A stretch of 41,536 nucleotides of DNA, from positions 1 through 41,536 of the forward strand of contig CADEDY010000031.1 in assembly GCA_902826215.1 (NCBI GenBank), read 5' to 3'. Source of the DNA: an uncultured Bacteroidota bacterium (GTDB lineage Bacteria; Bacteroidota; Bacteroidia; Flavobacteriales_F; PHOS-HE28). The notes under the pieces are model-generated. The model saw nothing but the letters and a program-made list of their open reading frames with translations, did not search any database and was not told the origin of the DNA. A program made the position numbers and the translations under genes. Positions 1 through 6,657 of this stretch are shown piece by piece (positions within the stretch are counted from its first letter, which is position 1; every line of letters begins with the position of its first letter).

Positions 1-922
1 GCAGGTGGCTGTAGCCGATGTCGGTGTGGCTGTGGTGGACGAGGTGGATGTCGCGATGGATGATGGGTTGCAGTTCGACGAGCTTGTTGAAGACCACTTT
101 ACCACCGAGTTGGACAACTACTCTGGCACAACTCGGCTTTTCGACCGGTGTGACAACCGCCTCGAATGTGTTCAGCCCGTGCTTGACCTCTATGAATTTT
201 GCCGAAGCCTTGGAGCCTTCCTGTTCAACCTTGACTTTCATCTTGGTTGTAGGGCCGAAGTGCATGGTGGTGATCTGGAGTGGTTGCCAGCTTCCATCCT
301 CTGGCCATGCATAGATGAACGGCAACGCTTCCACCTCTACCTTCTCCTCGAACGTGTACCGGAAGGTCATGAACCAGTCCGGGCTGTCCTGCGCGTGGCC
401 AACGACCTTCAAATTCAAGGGCTGGCCAAGGGTGCAGTACTTCCGAGGAACGCGCAGATGCGCAAAGCCATGCGCATCGCCGTGGCGATCGGCCTTGCTG
501 AACTCGAAGACGAGCTTCGTGCTATCAGCCCCTGCTGCCGACCACGATCCTGGCTTCGTGCTGTGGTGCGTGGTGAAGGTGAGCGCGAGTTCATCGTTGA
601 TGAACAGGTCGAAGATCCGGTCGCCGCCGCTGGTGGTGCTGTTGTGCGCGGCGATCCAACTGAAGTAGAAGTACTGCGTCGTTTCCCTTTCTGAGAAAGG
701 TACTTCGGCGGTTTCCCACGCGATGGCCTTCTTCCCATCTGTGCATCGCGTCAGCAATGCGGCCGTCGCGTGCTCCGGGTACACGCTGAAGTAGGAGAGG
801 ACCTCGCCATCGATATCCTTCGCGTAGCCGTTGATCACGTCCTGCTTGCCGAAGACGGGGAGTTCCACCTGGGCGCAGAGCGATGCAGGGAGAACTAGGC
901 AAGGCAACAGCGATCGGCGCAT
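1..922 (-). CDS. Secreted glycoside hydrolase, GH38 alpha-mannosidase-like (partial, runs off the left edge)
   Basis: An open minus-strand frame with no stop before the window edge gives the first 307 residues. It starts MRRSLLPCLVLPASLCAQ, a signal peptide for export. About 270 residues of beta-rich sequence without a motif I recognise follow. The last visible stretch reads IHLVHHSHTDIGYSH, with H299 and D301. GH38 alpha-mannosidases open their catalytic domain with this HxD pair, which binds zinc, so the catalytic part lies mostly outside the window. GH38 enzymes release alpha-linked mannose from glycans. Many Bacteroidota use secreted relatives on polysaccharides or glycoproteins. The start is supported by the signal peptide and by CATCTTTG a few bases upstream, close to the local promoter consensus. 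The family call rests on one motif; fold and reading frame are otherwise clear. Confidence 0.72.
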   Translation of the reverse strand, partial: MRRSLLPCLVLPASLCAQVELPVFGKQDVINGYAKDIDGEVLSYFSVYPEHATAALLTRCTDGKKAIAWETAEVPFSERETTQYFYFSWIAAHNSTTSGGDRIFDLFINDELALTFTTHHSTKPGSWSAAGADSTKLVFEFSKADRHGDAHGFAHLRVPRKYCTLGQPLNLKVVGHAQDSPDWFMTFRYTFEEKVEVEALPFIYAWPEDGSWQPLQITTMHFGPTTKMKVKVEQEGSKASAKFIEVKHGLNTFEAVVTPVEKPSCARVVVQLGGKVVFNKLVELQPIIHRDIHLVHHSHTDIGYSHL

Positions 923-1043
923 GTCCCAAAGATGGAGAAGAATAGGCGTTTCACCGCCACGATGCGAAGTGCGCCAAGGCCAAGCCAATAAGAAATAGAA
1001 CGTCGCGTTGCCGTTGCGTTCGCTGCGCCGTTGCGGTGAAAAC

Positions 1044-2006
1044 TCAGAATGCGTACCGCAACCCAACGTTCAGGACCAAGGATCGGGTAAGGCCATCAGG
1101 GCGGACATCGCGCACCACCAGCGGGGTTCCCATGGCCAGTTCCAAAGCCCATTGGTCATTAAAGGCATACCGAGCGTCGGCGGTCAGGTTCAAGGTCAAG
1201 CCATCCGAACCCTCGATGTCCTGATACCTTCCACCTTCTGTTCCATTGGAGGCCGCAATGCTCTGGTCCTTGGCCAAGTGCTGGATCGCAAGGAGGCCGG
1301 GCTGGAGCAGGAGATCACCGAACTTGAAAACGTACTGGCCACGCACAACGAGGTCGTTGGCCCGTTTCAGATGGAAGGAGCCGAAAAAGGCCGCTGCGTC
1401 GCTACCGCTTGGGTAGAACGCCGGATCGAATGCATTGAGGTTGTTCTGGTCAAGGACGTGCTGGTAGGCAATGGCCGCACTGAAGCGTTGCCGTTTGTAG
1501 TTCAACCCGAAGAGGAGATCGGTGGTGCCCAAACTGGTCTGGTAAGGCATCGGTAACGGTTCGCCATTCGCTTTCGCATCGGCTTTGTTCGCAGGGAACT
1601 TGGCGCCCACGATGACATCGAGCCTACGTTGGTTGGTGCGTACCAGCCCGTACGAAGTGGTGATCGTCGGATCACCCAGACCGCTGTTGCTGCCCAAGTT
1701 GCCCGATGCACTGACATACGGGATCTTGAATTGTACGCCCCATCGTTCGGTGATCCCAAGACCGATCTCCGGCACCACCTGCACGATGGTCGTACCCTGC
1801 TCTCCTACGCCGAAAGAGAACGTGAGTCGAGCCAAATTCCGGTATTCCTTGCCTGCGACCGCGCTGTCGCCGACCATCTGTAACTCACCGATCGGACCTG
1901 CGGTGCACACGCCCGCATCGCTACACCCTTGGCCGTGCACGAAGGCACAGGAAGAGCCGATCAACAGAACGAACGTGAGGCGTCGAAGGGATGGGTTGTC
2001 GTGCAT
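1044..2006 (-). CDS. Outer-membrane beta-barrel protein (transporter-like)
   Basis: A 320-residue protein with a signal peptide (about residues 1-26, ending CAFVHGQ). It then has alternating amphipathic strands and a C-terminal phenylalanine in LNVGLRYAF, the usual ending of an outer-membrane barrel. Phrases such as GLGDPTITTSYGL and SLGTTDLLFGLNYK resemble the barrel proteins often annotated as phenol-degradation meta-pathway or generic transporter proteins, but no substrate can be read from the sequence. A frame opens 20 codons further upstream. I chose the internal ATG because the signal peptide begins there and a TACGTTCG promoter element lies 12 bases before it. It looks monocistronic, between the GH38-like gene and the VOC gene on the same strand. 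Confidence 0.75.
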   Translation of the reverse strand: MHDNPSLRRLTFVLLIGSSCAFVHGQGCSDAGVCTAGPIGELQMVGDSAVAGKEYRNLARLTFSFGVGEQGTTIVQVVPEIGLGITERWGVQFKIPYVSASGNLGSNSGLGDPTITTSYGLVRTNQRRLDVIVGAKFPANKADAKANGEPLPMPYQTSLGTTDLLFGLNYKRQRFSAAIAYQHVLDQNNLNAFDPAFYPSGSDAAAFFGSFHLKRANDLVVRGQYVFKFGDLLLQPGLLAIQHLAKDQSIAASNGTEGGRYQDIEGSDGLTLNLTADARYAFNDQWALELAMGTPLVVRDVRPDGLTRSLVLNVGLRYAF

Positions 2007-2018
2007 GTGGTGCTTGGT

Positions 2019-2026
2019 CGAACGTA
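2019..2026 (-). promoter_or_regulatory. Bacteroidota -7 element TACGTTCG
   Basis: On the minus strand this reads TACGTTCG, matching the Bacteroidota sigma-factor -7 element TAnnTTTG with the T-to-C change seen repeatedly in this window. It lies 12 bases upstream of the barrel protein ATG and argues for that start. It implies a very short leader. Confidence 0.45.
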
Positions 2027-2076
2027 TGTGCAGAACCTGACTGGAAGAACGACCGAAAGCGTCCAAAGTTCGTTCG

Positions 2077-2457
2077 CTAGTGCATCAATTGGGCAATGGC
2101 GATGATGTGTGCATCCGGGTCCGCGAAGTAGATAACACGGTGTCCCCAATCGCGGTCCTTGGCTCCATCAACGATCGCGGCGCCGGCTTGTTGTGCGCGA
2201 GCAACCGAGGCATCGAGATCATCGACCACGAGGTAGAGTTCGCACCGAGGCACACCTTTGCCGGTGGATGGATGCGGCATGGTCGGGGAAATGATCCTCG
2301 CTATTCCTGCGTTGGGCATCAGCCCCAACTTGCAACCGCCGAGGTCGAACTCCGTCATGCCCGGCACATCGAGCGTCGGGGTTCTTCCCAGCAGCGCTCC
2401 ATAGAATTCGCTGCTGAGTCCTTGATCCTCCACGTACAGGATGAATTCGACGTTCAT
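2077..2457 (-). CDS. VOC-family (glyoxalase/bleomycin-resistance fold) protein
   Basis: A 126-residue single-domain protein with the paired beta-alpha-beta-beta-beta layout of the vicinal oxygen chelate superfamily. MNVEFILYVED starts the first module; CELYLVVDDLDASVARAQQAG and VIYFADPDAHIIAIAQ form the second. In metal-dependent members the first strand usually carries His and the last strand reads IEIAQ, with Glu as ligand. Here those positions are E/F and Ala, so a metal-free binding role (as in bleomycin-type proteins) is more likely than glyoxalase activity. That is inference. A start nine codons further upstream is possible, but TATTTTG sits just before this ATG. The gene is divergent from the Lgt-like gene, with overlapping promoter regions. 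Confidence 0.8.
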   Translation of the reverse strand: MNVEFILYVEDQGLSSEFYGALLGRTPTLDVPGMTEFDLGGCKLGLMPNAGIARIISPTMPHPSTGKGVPRCELYLVVDDLDASVARAQQAGAAIVDGAKDRDWGHRVIYFADPDAHIIAIAQLMH

Positions 2458-2462
2458 GTGCG

Positions 2463-2469
2463 CAAAATA
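2463..2469 (-). promoter_or_regulatory. Probable -7 element TATTTTG of the VOC gene
   Basis: Minus-strand TATTTTG followed by GCGCAC and the ATG. It resembles TAnnTTTG with one base fewer. The closeness to the ATG fits the short leaders elsewhere in the window and favours the downstream start of the VOC gene. Confidence 0.35.
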
Positions 2470-2495
2470 GGTTCCGCTCCTCATCTTCGGGGCCG

Positions 2496-3239
2496 ATGCG
2501 CCACATCCTGCACCTGCTTTTCGAAGTCGCTGCTTTCACGGTCGGCTTCGCTTACTACCGGAGGCTGCGCGCAGCGGTCGGCGATGCGATCGTCGAGGAG
2601 AAGCGGATCTGGATCATCATCGGCGCGGCAGCAGGTGCCTTGCTCGGCTCGCGGATCCTCGGTGCGTTGGAGGATCCATCCTTGATCCATGGCGATTGGC
2701 GAGCACTCCTGATCGCCTTCGGGAACCGCACCATCGTTGGCGGCCTGCTTGGCGGCCTCATCGGCGTGGAGCTGATGAAGAAGGTCATTGGCGTTCGCAC
2801 CAGCAGCGGCGATCTGTTCACCTATCCGATCATCCTCGGCATGATGATAGGCCGCATCGGCTGCTTGCTGGGCGGCTTGGAGGACAATACCTACGGTGTG
2901 GCAACGGACCTTCCTTGGGGCATCGATCTCGGCGACGGTGTGTATCGGCACCCCACCAATGTGTATGAGATCCTCTGGGTCGGCGCCACATGGCTGGTAT
3001 TGCGCGCGATCGAACGGCGATGGACCTTGGCCAATGGCGCGCGTTTCAAACTGTTCATGGTCCTGTATCTCCTCTTTCGCCTCGCCGCCGAAACCATAAA
3101 ACCGCAACCCGATCTATGGCTTGGCCTCTCGGCGATCCAGTGGGCCTGTGTTGGTGGTTTGTTGTATTACTTCAGGGTGTGGATCCAACCGCGTCATCTT
3201 TTGGTTGAATCACTGATGGACACAGATGAACACGGATAG
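2496..3239 (+). CDS. Divergent Lgt-family (prolipoprotein diacylglyceryl transferase-like) membrane protein
   Basis: A 247-residue polytopic membrane protein of the Lgt family. The central helix carries GRIGCLLGG, the counterpart of the Lgt signature GRxGNFxNxE, followed by YGVATDLPWGIDLGDG and HPTNVYE, the counterpart of HPxQLYE. In Lgt the enzyme moves diacylglyceryl from phosphatidylglycerol to the lipobox cysteine. Here the signature Asn is Cys, and the usual FHGG (essential His) is replaced by TIVGG, while the Arg and HPTxxYE are kept. It may therefore act on another lipid or acceptor. It heads a plus-strand cassette with a Tes-like radical SAM gene. The last dozen or so codons (LMDTDEHG) are encoded by the end of the inserted inverted-repeat element, so the native C-terminus may have been replaced. 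Confidence 0.75.
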   Translation: MRHILHLLFEVAAFTVGFAYYRRLRAAVGDAIVEEKRIWIIIGAAAGALLGSRILGALEDPSLIHGDWRALLIAFGNRTIVGGLLGGLIGVELMKKVIGVRTSSGDLFTYPIILGMMIGRIGCLLGGLEDNTYGVATDLPWGIDLGDGVYRHPTNVYEILWVGATWLVLRAIERRWTLANGARFKLFMVLYLLFRLAAETIKPQPDLWLGLSAIQWACVGGLLYYFRVWIQPRHLLVESLMDTDEHG

Positions 3240-3471
3240 GGAAGAGCAGGGGGGATTTCGACTTGCTGGAGTGAGCGAGGAGATCATCGGTTGTGCCATG
3301 GAGGGCGATCACATCACGGATCATGAACTCGGACAAATGATCAATTATCTCCGGATCAAAGGCCATCGAGTCGGTCTTATCCTCAACTTCAAACGAGCCA
3401 AGCTCGAATGGAAACGCGTCGCCCTGTGATCATCTGCATTCATCTGTGTTCATTCGTGTCCATCTGTGGTT
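3208..3471. mobile_element. 264-bp inverted-repeat element carrying a gutted GxxExxY gene
   Basis: Positions 3208-3237 and 3442-3471 are inverted repeats: 25 of 30 bases agree, and 20 of 23 agree in the inner core that reads GATGGACAC-n2-ATGAACAC. The ends are built from the repeated word ATGAACACAGATG. Between them lies a short frame related to GxxExxY proteins. The right end stops 12 bases before the radical SAM ATG and the left end supplies the end of the Lgt-like gene, so the element sits exactly between two genes of one cassette. No transposase is encoded. I see no clear target-site duplication. Whether it moves by itself, moves in trans, or spreads by another mechanism cannot be read here. 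Confidence 0.65.
3226..3429 (+). pseudogene. Internally deleted GxxExxY-family gene remnant
   Basis: A 67-codon frame beginning inside the left inverted repeat (MNTDREEQGG). The segment VSEEIIGCAME matches the N-terminal helix of GxxExxY proteins (usual form SxxIIGAxxEVHxxLGPG). The segment from ELGQMINYLRIKG through VGLILNFKRAKLEWKR matches their C-terminal end. The roughly 60 residues normally between them are missing, including the GxxExxY signature itself and the VELKA core. The full family is about 125 residues and has no established function. This copy is therefore most likely a decayed passenger kept between the repeats. It could still be translated as a short peptide. Confidence 0.7.
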
Positions 3472-3483
3472 CCCATTTTCCCC

Positions 3484-4887
3484 ATGCCTGATCGCCCCTA
3501 CACGTACTACGATTTCACGTTGAGCCTGTGTCCCACGTGCTTGAAACGCGTCGATGCCAAAGTGGTCTTCGAGGACGACAAGGTCTTCATGCTGAAACGA
3601 TGTCCCGAACATGGCGCGCAGAAAGTGCTGATCGCGACCGACGTGGAATACTACAAGCGCTGCCGTCACTACCTGAAGCCGGGGGAGATGGTGAAGACCT
3701 TCAATACGAAGACGCACTACGGCTGCCCATACGATTGCGGCATCTGCCCTGATCACGAGCAGCACGGATGTCTTACCCTGATCGAGATCACCGACCGATG
3801 CAACTTGGAGTGTCCGATCTGCTATGCAAGCAGTGGGCCCATGCACGGTAAGCACCGCACGTTGGAGGAGGTGGAACGCATGTTGGATGCGGTGGTCCGC
3901 AACGAAGGGGAACCGGACGTGGTGCAAATAAGCGGGGGAGAGCCCACGGTGCATCCGCAGTTCTTCGAGATCCTCGATGCGGCCAAGCGCAGGCCCATCC
4001 GACACCTGATGCTGAACACGAACGGGATCCGCATTGCGAAGGACCGAACGTTCACCGAACGGCTGGCCAGCTACATGCCGGACTTCGAACTCTACCTGCA
4101 GTTCGATTCCTTCAAACCCGAAGTGCTCAAGCGTTTGCGTGGTGAAGACCTTACTTCTACAAGACAGAAAGCCATCGATCACCTCAATGAATTCAACCTG
4201 AGCACCACGTTGGTGGTGACCGTGGAGAAAGGGGTGAACGACGATGAGATCGGCGCGATCATCGACTACGCGTTGAAACAGCCCTGTGTGCGCGGTGTGA
4301 CCTTCCAACCCGTGCAGGCAGCCGGTCGTACCGAACAGTTCGATCCCGCCACGGACCGGATCACGCTCACCGAAGTGCGTCAAGGGATCCTCGACCAATG
4401 CCCGGTGTTCACGCCGGAGGATATCGTTCCCGTGCCGTGCAACCCGGATGCGCTGGCCATGGGTTATGCGCTGAAGATGGGCGGCGAGGTATTCCCGCTC
4501 ACGCGGATGATCGACCCGGACGACCTGCTTAACAACAGCCGCAACACCATCGTGTACGAACAGGACGAACGCTTGAAGGAGCACATGGTGAAGCTCTTCA
4601 GTACCGGAACGCCAAGCGACAAGGCGCACGAGACTTTGCACCGGATCATGTGTTGCCTACCGGACATCGACGCGCCGGAATTGAAGTACGAGAACCTCTT
4701 CCGCATCATCATCATGCGGTTCATCGATGCCTACGATTTCGACGTGCGTGCCATCAAGCGCAGTTGTGTACACATCATCGATCCGGTGACCTTGAATGCG
4801 ATCCCGTTCGAAACCATGAACCTGTTCTACCGCGATGAAGCGCAACGCAAGCGTTTGAGCGAACTTCGCACTGAACGGACACCATGA
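3484..4887 (+). CDS. Radical SAM protein of the Tes (tetraether lipid synthase, MJ0619)-like group
   Basis: A 467-residue radical SAM enzyme. The N-terminal metal-binding part has C16xxC19, C40-P-E-H-G and C60. A second cluster follows with C81, C85, C88 and C96 (GCPYDCGICPDHEQHGC). The radical SAM motif is C106xxxC110xxC113 (CNLECPIC), followed by QISGGEPTVHP for SAM binding. More cysteines follow (CNPDAL, MCCLPDID). This layout, a rubredoxin-like knuckle plus several Fe-S sites around a radical SAM barrel, is that of archaeal tetraether lipid synthase and its bacterial relatives, which join unactivated lipid chain carbons. Family membership is fairly secure; the substrate here is unknown. 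I chose the ATG at 3484 rather than a GTG six codons earlier because the latter lies in the inserted repeat. It overlaps the next gene by ATGA. Confidence 0.78.
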   Translation: MPDRPYTYYDFTLSLCPTCLKRVDAKVVFEDDKVFMLKRCPEHGAQKVLIATDVEYYKRCRHYLKPGEMVKTFNTKTHYGCPYDCGICPDHEQHGCLTLIEITDRCNLECPICYASSGPMHGKHRTLEEVERMLDAVVRNEGEPDVVQISGGEPTVHPQFFEILDAAKRRPIRHLMLNTNGIRIAKDRTFTERLASYMPDFELYLQFDSFKPEVLKRLRGEDLTSTRQKAIDHLNEFNLSTTLVVTVEKGVNDDEIGAIIDYALKQPCVRGVTFQPVQAAGRTEQFDPATDRITLTEVRQGILDQCPVFTPEDIVPVPCNPDALAMGYALKMGGEVFPLTRMIDPDDLLNNSRNTIVYEQDERLKEHMVKLFSTGTPSDKAHETLHRIMCCLPDIDAPELKYENLFRIIIMRFIDAYDFDVRAIKRSCVHIIDPVTLNAIPFETMNLFYRDEAQRKRLSELRTERTP

Positions 4888-5159
4888 GGTCGATCGTCTC
4901 CATTCAATTGCTGATCCTGCTGGGATACAGCGTGCTTTTCATCCTTCTCGGTGAGGTGATCGGGGATGAGGCCATTGGACCGCATTGGGTCGCCATCATC
5001 GTGCATGCGATCATTCTGTTCGTGCTTTCCATTCGAGGGTTCACTGCGAAAGAGCAGACCGGTTCAGGGCAGAAGTATCTGCTCGCCTTCTTCCTGGTGC
5101 TCCTGCTCGGTCATGGCCTTTGCGTTTTCAACGGTCTGATGCACTTCAATTTGCATTGA
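4884..5159 (+). CDS. Small membrane protein A of the Lgt-like/radical SAM cassette
   Basis: A 91-residue protein with three predicted membrane segments (about residues 5-24, 32-50 and 66-86). It has no family I recognise. Its ATG overlaps the radical SAM stop codon (ATGA), so translation is likely coupled. The start MRSIVSIQLLILLGYSVL resembles the start of the next gene (MDIRLLRTNLLILLAYAVL), which suggests an old tandem duplication. The tight coupling to a Tes-like enzyme suggests a membrane partner or anchor, but that is inference from position only. Confidence 0.7.
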   Translation: MRSIVSIQLLILLGYSVLFILLGEVIGDEAIGPHWVAIIVHAIILFVLSIRGFTAKEQTGSGQKYLLAFFLVLLLGHGLCVFNGLMHFNLH

Positions 5160-5464
5160 TGGACATTCGGCTCCTGCGTACCAATTTGCTGATCCTCTTG
5201 GCGTATGCGGTCCTTATTCAGGTTGGATCGTTCTTCCAAAGGAGTGGAGCCAGCATGATGGTCCTTATTCTCATGATGACGGCTGTTGGGTCACACGTCT
5301 CCGTGTTGACCCTTGGGTCCTTCGGCCATTTCATTGGGAAGAACAGAAAGACTGCTGTTCAGTGGTTGCTCAACGCACTGCTTATTGGCTTGATCGGCTT
5401 CGGGACCTGTTGGGGTGGTGCTGCACTCACCGATCTGTATTCTTCAGGCGGTGGCTTCCACTAG
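5159..5464 (+). CDS. Small membrane protein B, paralogue-like neighbour of A
   Basis: A 101-residue protein with three hydrophobic segments (about 6-23, 30-54 and 64-86). It starts at the ATG of a TGATG overlap with the previous gene. This start is preferred over a longer reading in the same frame that begins inside the previous gene. The first 20 residues align with those of protein A (LLILLAYAVL against LLILLGYSVL), and size and topology are alike. A glycine-rich tail (YSSGGGFH) ends the protein. Function is unknown. It closes the plus-strand cassette, and the next gene is convergent 5 bases away. Confidence 0.65.
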   Translation: MDIRLLRTNLLILLAYAVLIQVGSFFQRSGASMMVLILMMTAVGSHVSVLTLGSFGHFIGKNRKTAVQWLLNALLIGLIGFGTCWGGAALTDLYSSGGGFH

Positions 5465-5469
5465 CCGGT

Positions 5470-6597
5470 TCAGTGCCCGCTGGGATCGAAAGCCTCTATG
5501 CGCATAGCGATGCGTTTCGAAGCGCGCTCCAACAACTGCGCACGTGGGGCGCCTTTACCGATCTCCTGCTTGTTCACGCGGATCACATCGGCCAAGAGGA
5601 TCCGTCCAGTTTCCGCATCGATCATCTGGATCTGCACTTCGATCTGTTTCTGAAGGATGTCATCGAAACGCAGGACGCGGCCGGTAAGGACATAGCGCGC
5701 TCCTAGTAATTTACCTGCTTCTGCAACGTATCGGTCGTCGTAGGTGCCTTGCATATTCCGTTGTTGCTCATCCAGGATCTCGTGCGTGTTGTCCCGGTCC
5801 ACGAGCATGATCAACGGATCCTTCAGATCGAGCAGTGCCACTTTCAAGGTGCCCGAGAGTTGTTCTTCCACCTGCCCCGGTGCGCCGCCCAACTGAACGG
5901 TGTAGAGCATTTCGTTGAAGAGGGGCACGTACGCTAAGGTGTAAGCTGCTTTCTCCTTGCTTATCGCCAGTCTTTGCCAGGCATCCTTGTAGTCCACGTC
6001 GCGGTCGGTCACCCATCGGTACGCCCGGAAAGCCTCGCGCCAGAGCTGAAGTTCCTCGGCTCTGCGTCCTTGTCGGTAGCGCGGTTCGAGTTGGGCGATC
6101 AGCGACAGGTATTCCGCCTGCTTCAGATCCGGGTTCATCTTCAAGCTGGTGTTCGCCAATTCCTCCGCTGTGCCGAATCGGTCCTCGCGGAAGGCCTCGT
6201 TCGCCTCTTCATACAGCGCCTGTGCTTTCACTACTTGAGCGCTCTTGCGTTGTTGATCCACATGCCCGTCCCATTGCAACGACAAGCCGTTCCGGTCCAT
6301 GGCCTGTTTCCAATGAATGGCTTCGTTGCGCGAACGATCGCCTTGTTCCAGGTCATTCGCGGCGTAGCGCTCCGAAGCTTCCAGCAAACGCTGATCGAGC
6401 AAGGTCTGCGCCGTGCGTTTCATTCCAACGTGTGCTTCCACCTGCTTCGGCTTTCGATCGTGGATCGCTTCGTAGGCATCGTAGGCCTCGGTCAGCATGT
6501 TCGACGCTTCATAGTGCTGCGCCCGCTCGAACTGCTTCCGCGTGGATCCGCAGGAGCAGAAGATGAGGGCGAGTAGAAGTGCGGAACCGGTGCGCAT
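5470..6597 (-). CDS. TPR lipoprotein with CsgG-like C-terminal domain
   Basis: A 375-residue exported protein. The start MRTGSALLLALIFCSCGS contains a lipobox-like FCSC, so anchoring as a lipoprotein is likely. Residues about 25-240 are helical, with several TPR-like pairs (EASNMLTEAYDAYEAIHDR, ALYEEANEAFREDRFGTAEE). The C-terminal 130 residues (LKVALLDLKD, GKLLGARYVLTGRVLRFDD, IQMIDAETGRILLADVI) resemble the CsgG/curli-assembly type domain found in many envelope lipoproteins. No specific role can be assigned. The ATG was chosen over a TTG three codons upstream because TAGTTTTG, a perfect promoter match, overlaps that TTG. Confidence 0.75.
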   Translation of the reverse strand: MRTGSALLLALIFCSCGSTRKQFERAQHYEASNMLTEAYDAYEAIHDRKPKQVEAHVGMKRTAQTLLDQRLLEASERYAANDLEQGDRSRNEAIHWKQAMDRNGLSLQWDGHVDQQRKSAQVVKAQALYEEANEAFREDRFGTAEELANTSLKMNPDLKQAEYLSLIAQLEPRYRQGRRAEELQLWREAFRAYRWVTDRDVDYKDAWQRLAISKEKAAYTLAYVPLFNEMLYTVQLGGAPGQVEEQLSGTLKVALLDLKDPLIMLVDRDNTHEILDEQQRNMQGTYDDRYVAEAGKLLGARYVLTGRVLRFDDILQKQIEVQIQMIDAETGRILLADVIRVNKQEIGKGAPRAQLLERASKRIAMRIEAFDPSGH

Positions 6598-6603
6598 GGG
6601 TGG

Positions 6604-6611
6604 CAAAACTA
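6604..6611 (-). promoter_or_regulatory. -7 element TAGTTTTG of the TPR lipoprotein gene
   Basis: Minus-strand TAGTTTTG is an exact TAnnTTTG match 6 bases upstream of the ATG. It decides the start of the gene, because the alternative TTG lies inside it. The transcript would be almost leaderless. Confidence 0.5.
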
Positions 6612-6645
6612 TCCTAGCAAGTCCTGTTCCGGAATACCCCGGTGC

Positions 6646-6653
6646 TACATTCG
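6646..6653 (+). promoter_or_regulatory. -7 element TACATTCG of the ABC importer operon
   Basis: TACATTCG lies 4 bases before the permease ATG at 6658. It is the TAnnTTCG variant seen at several other genes here. It is divergent from the lipoprotein promoter about 35 bases away, so the two genes share a control region. Confidence 0.45.
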
Positions 6654-6657
6654 CCGC

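Noticed and set aside
5..694. Long plus-strand open frame at the left edge
   Set aside because: It is antisense to the GH38-like gene, which has a signal peptide and a family motif. The plus frame gives no recognisable protein.
2496..3239. Canonical housekeeping lgt
   Set aside because: The essential His and signature Asn are not at their places, so calling it the lipoprotein transferase would be unsafe.
3430..4641. 403-codon minus-strand frame
   Set aside because: Antisense to the radical SAM gene. The translation is rich in His, Arg and Val, as expected from the complement of a real gene.
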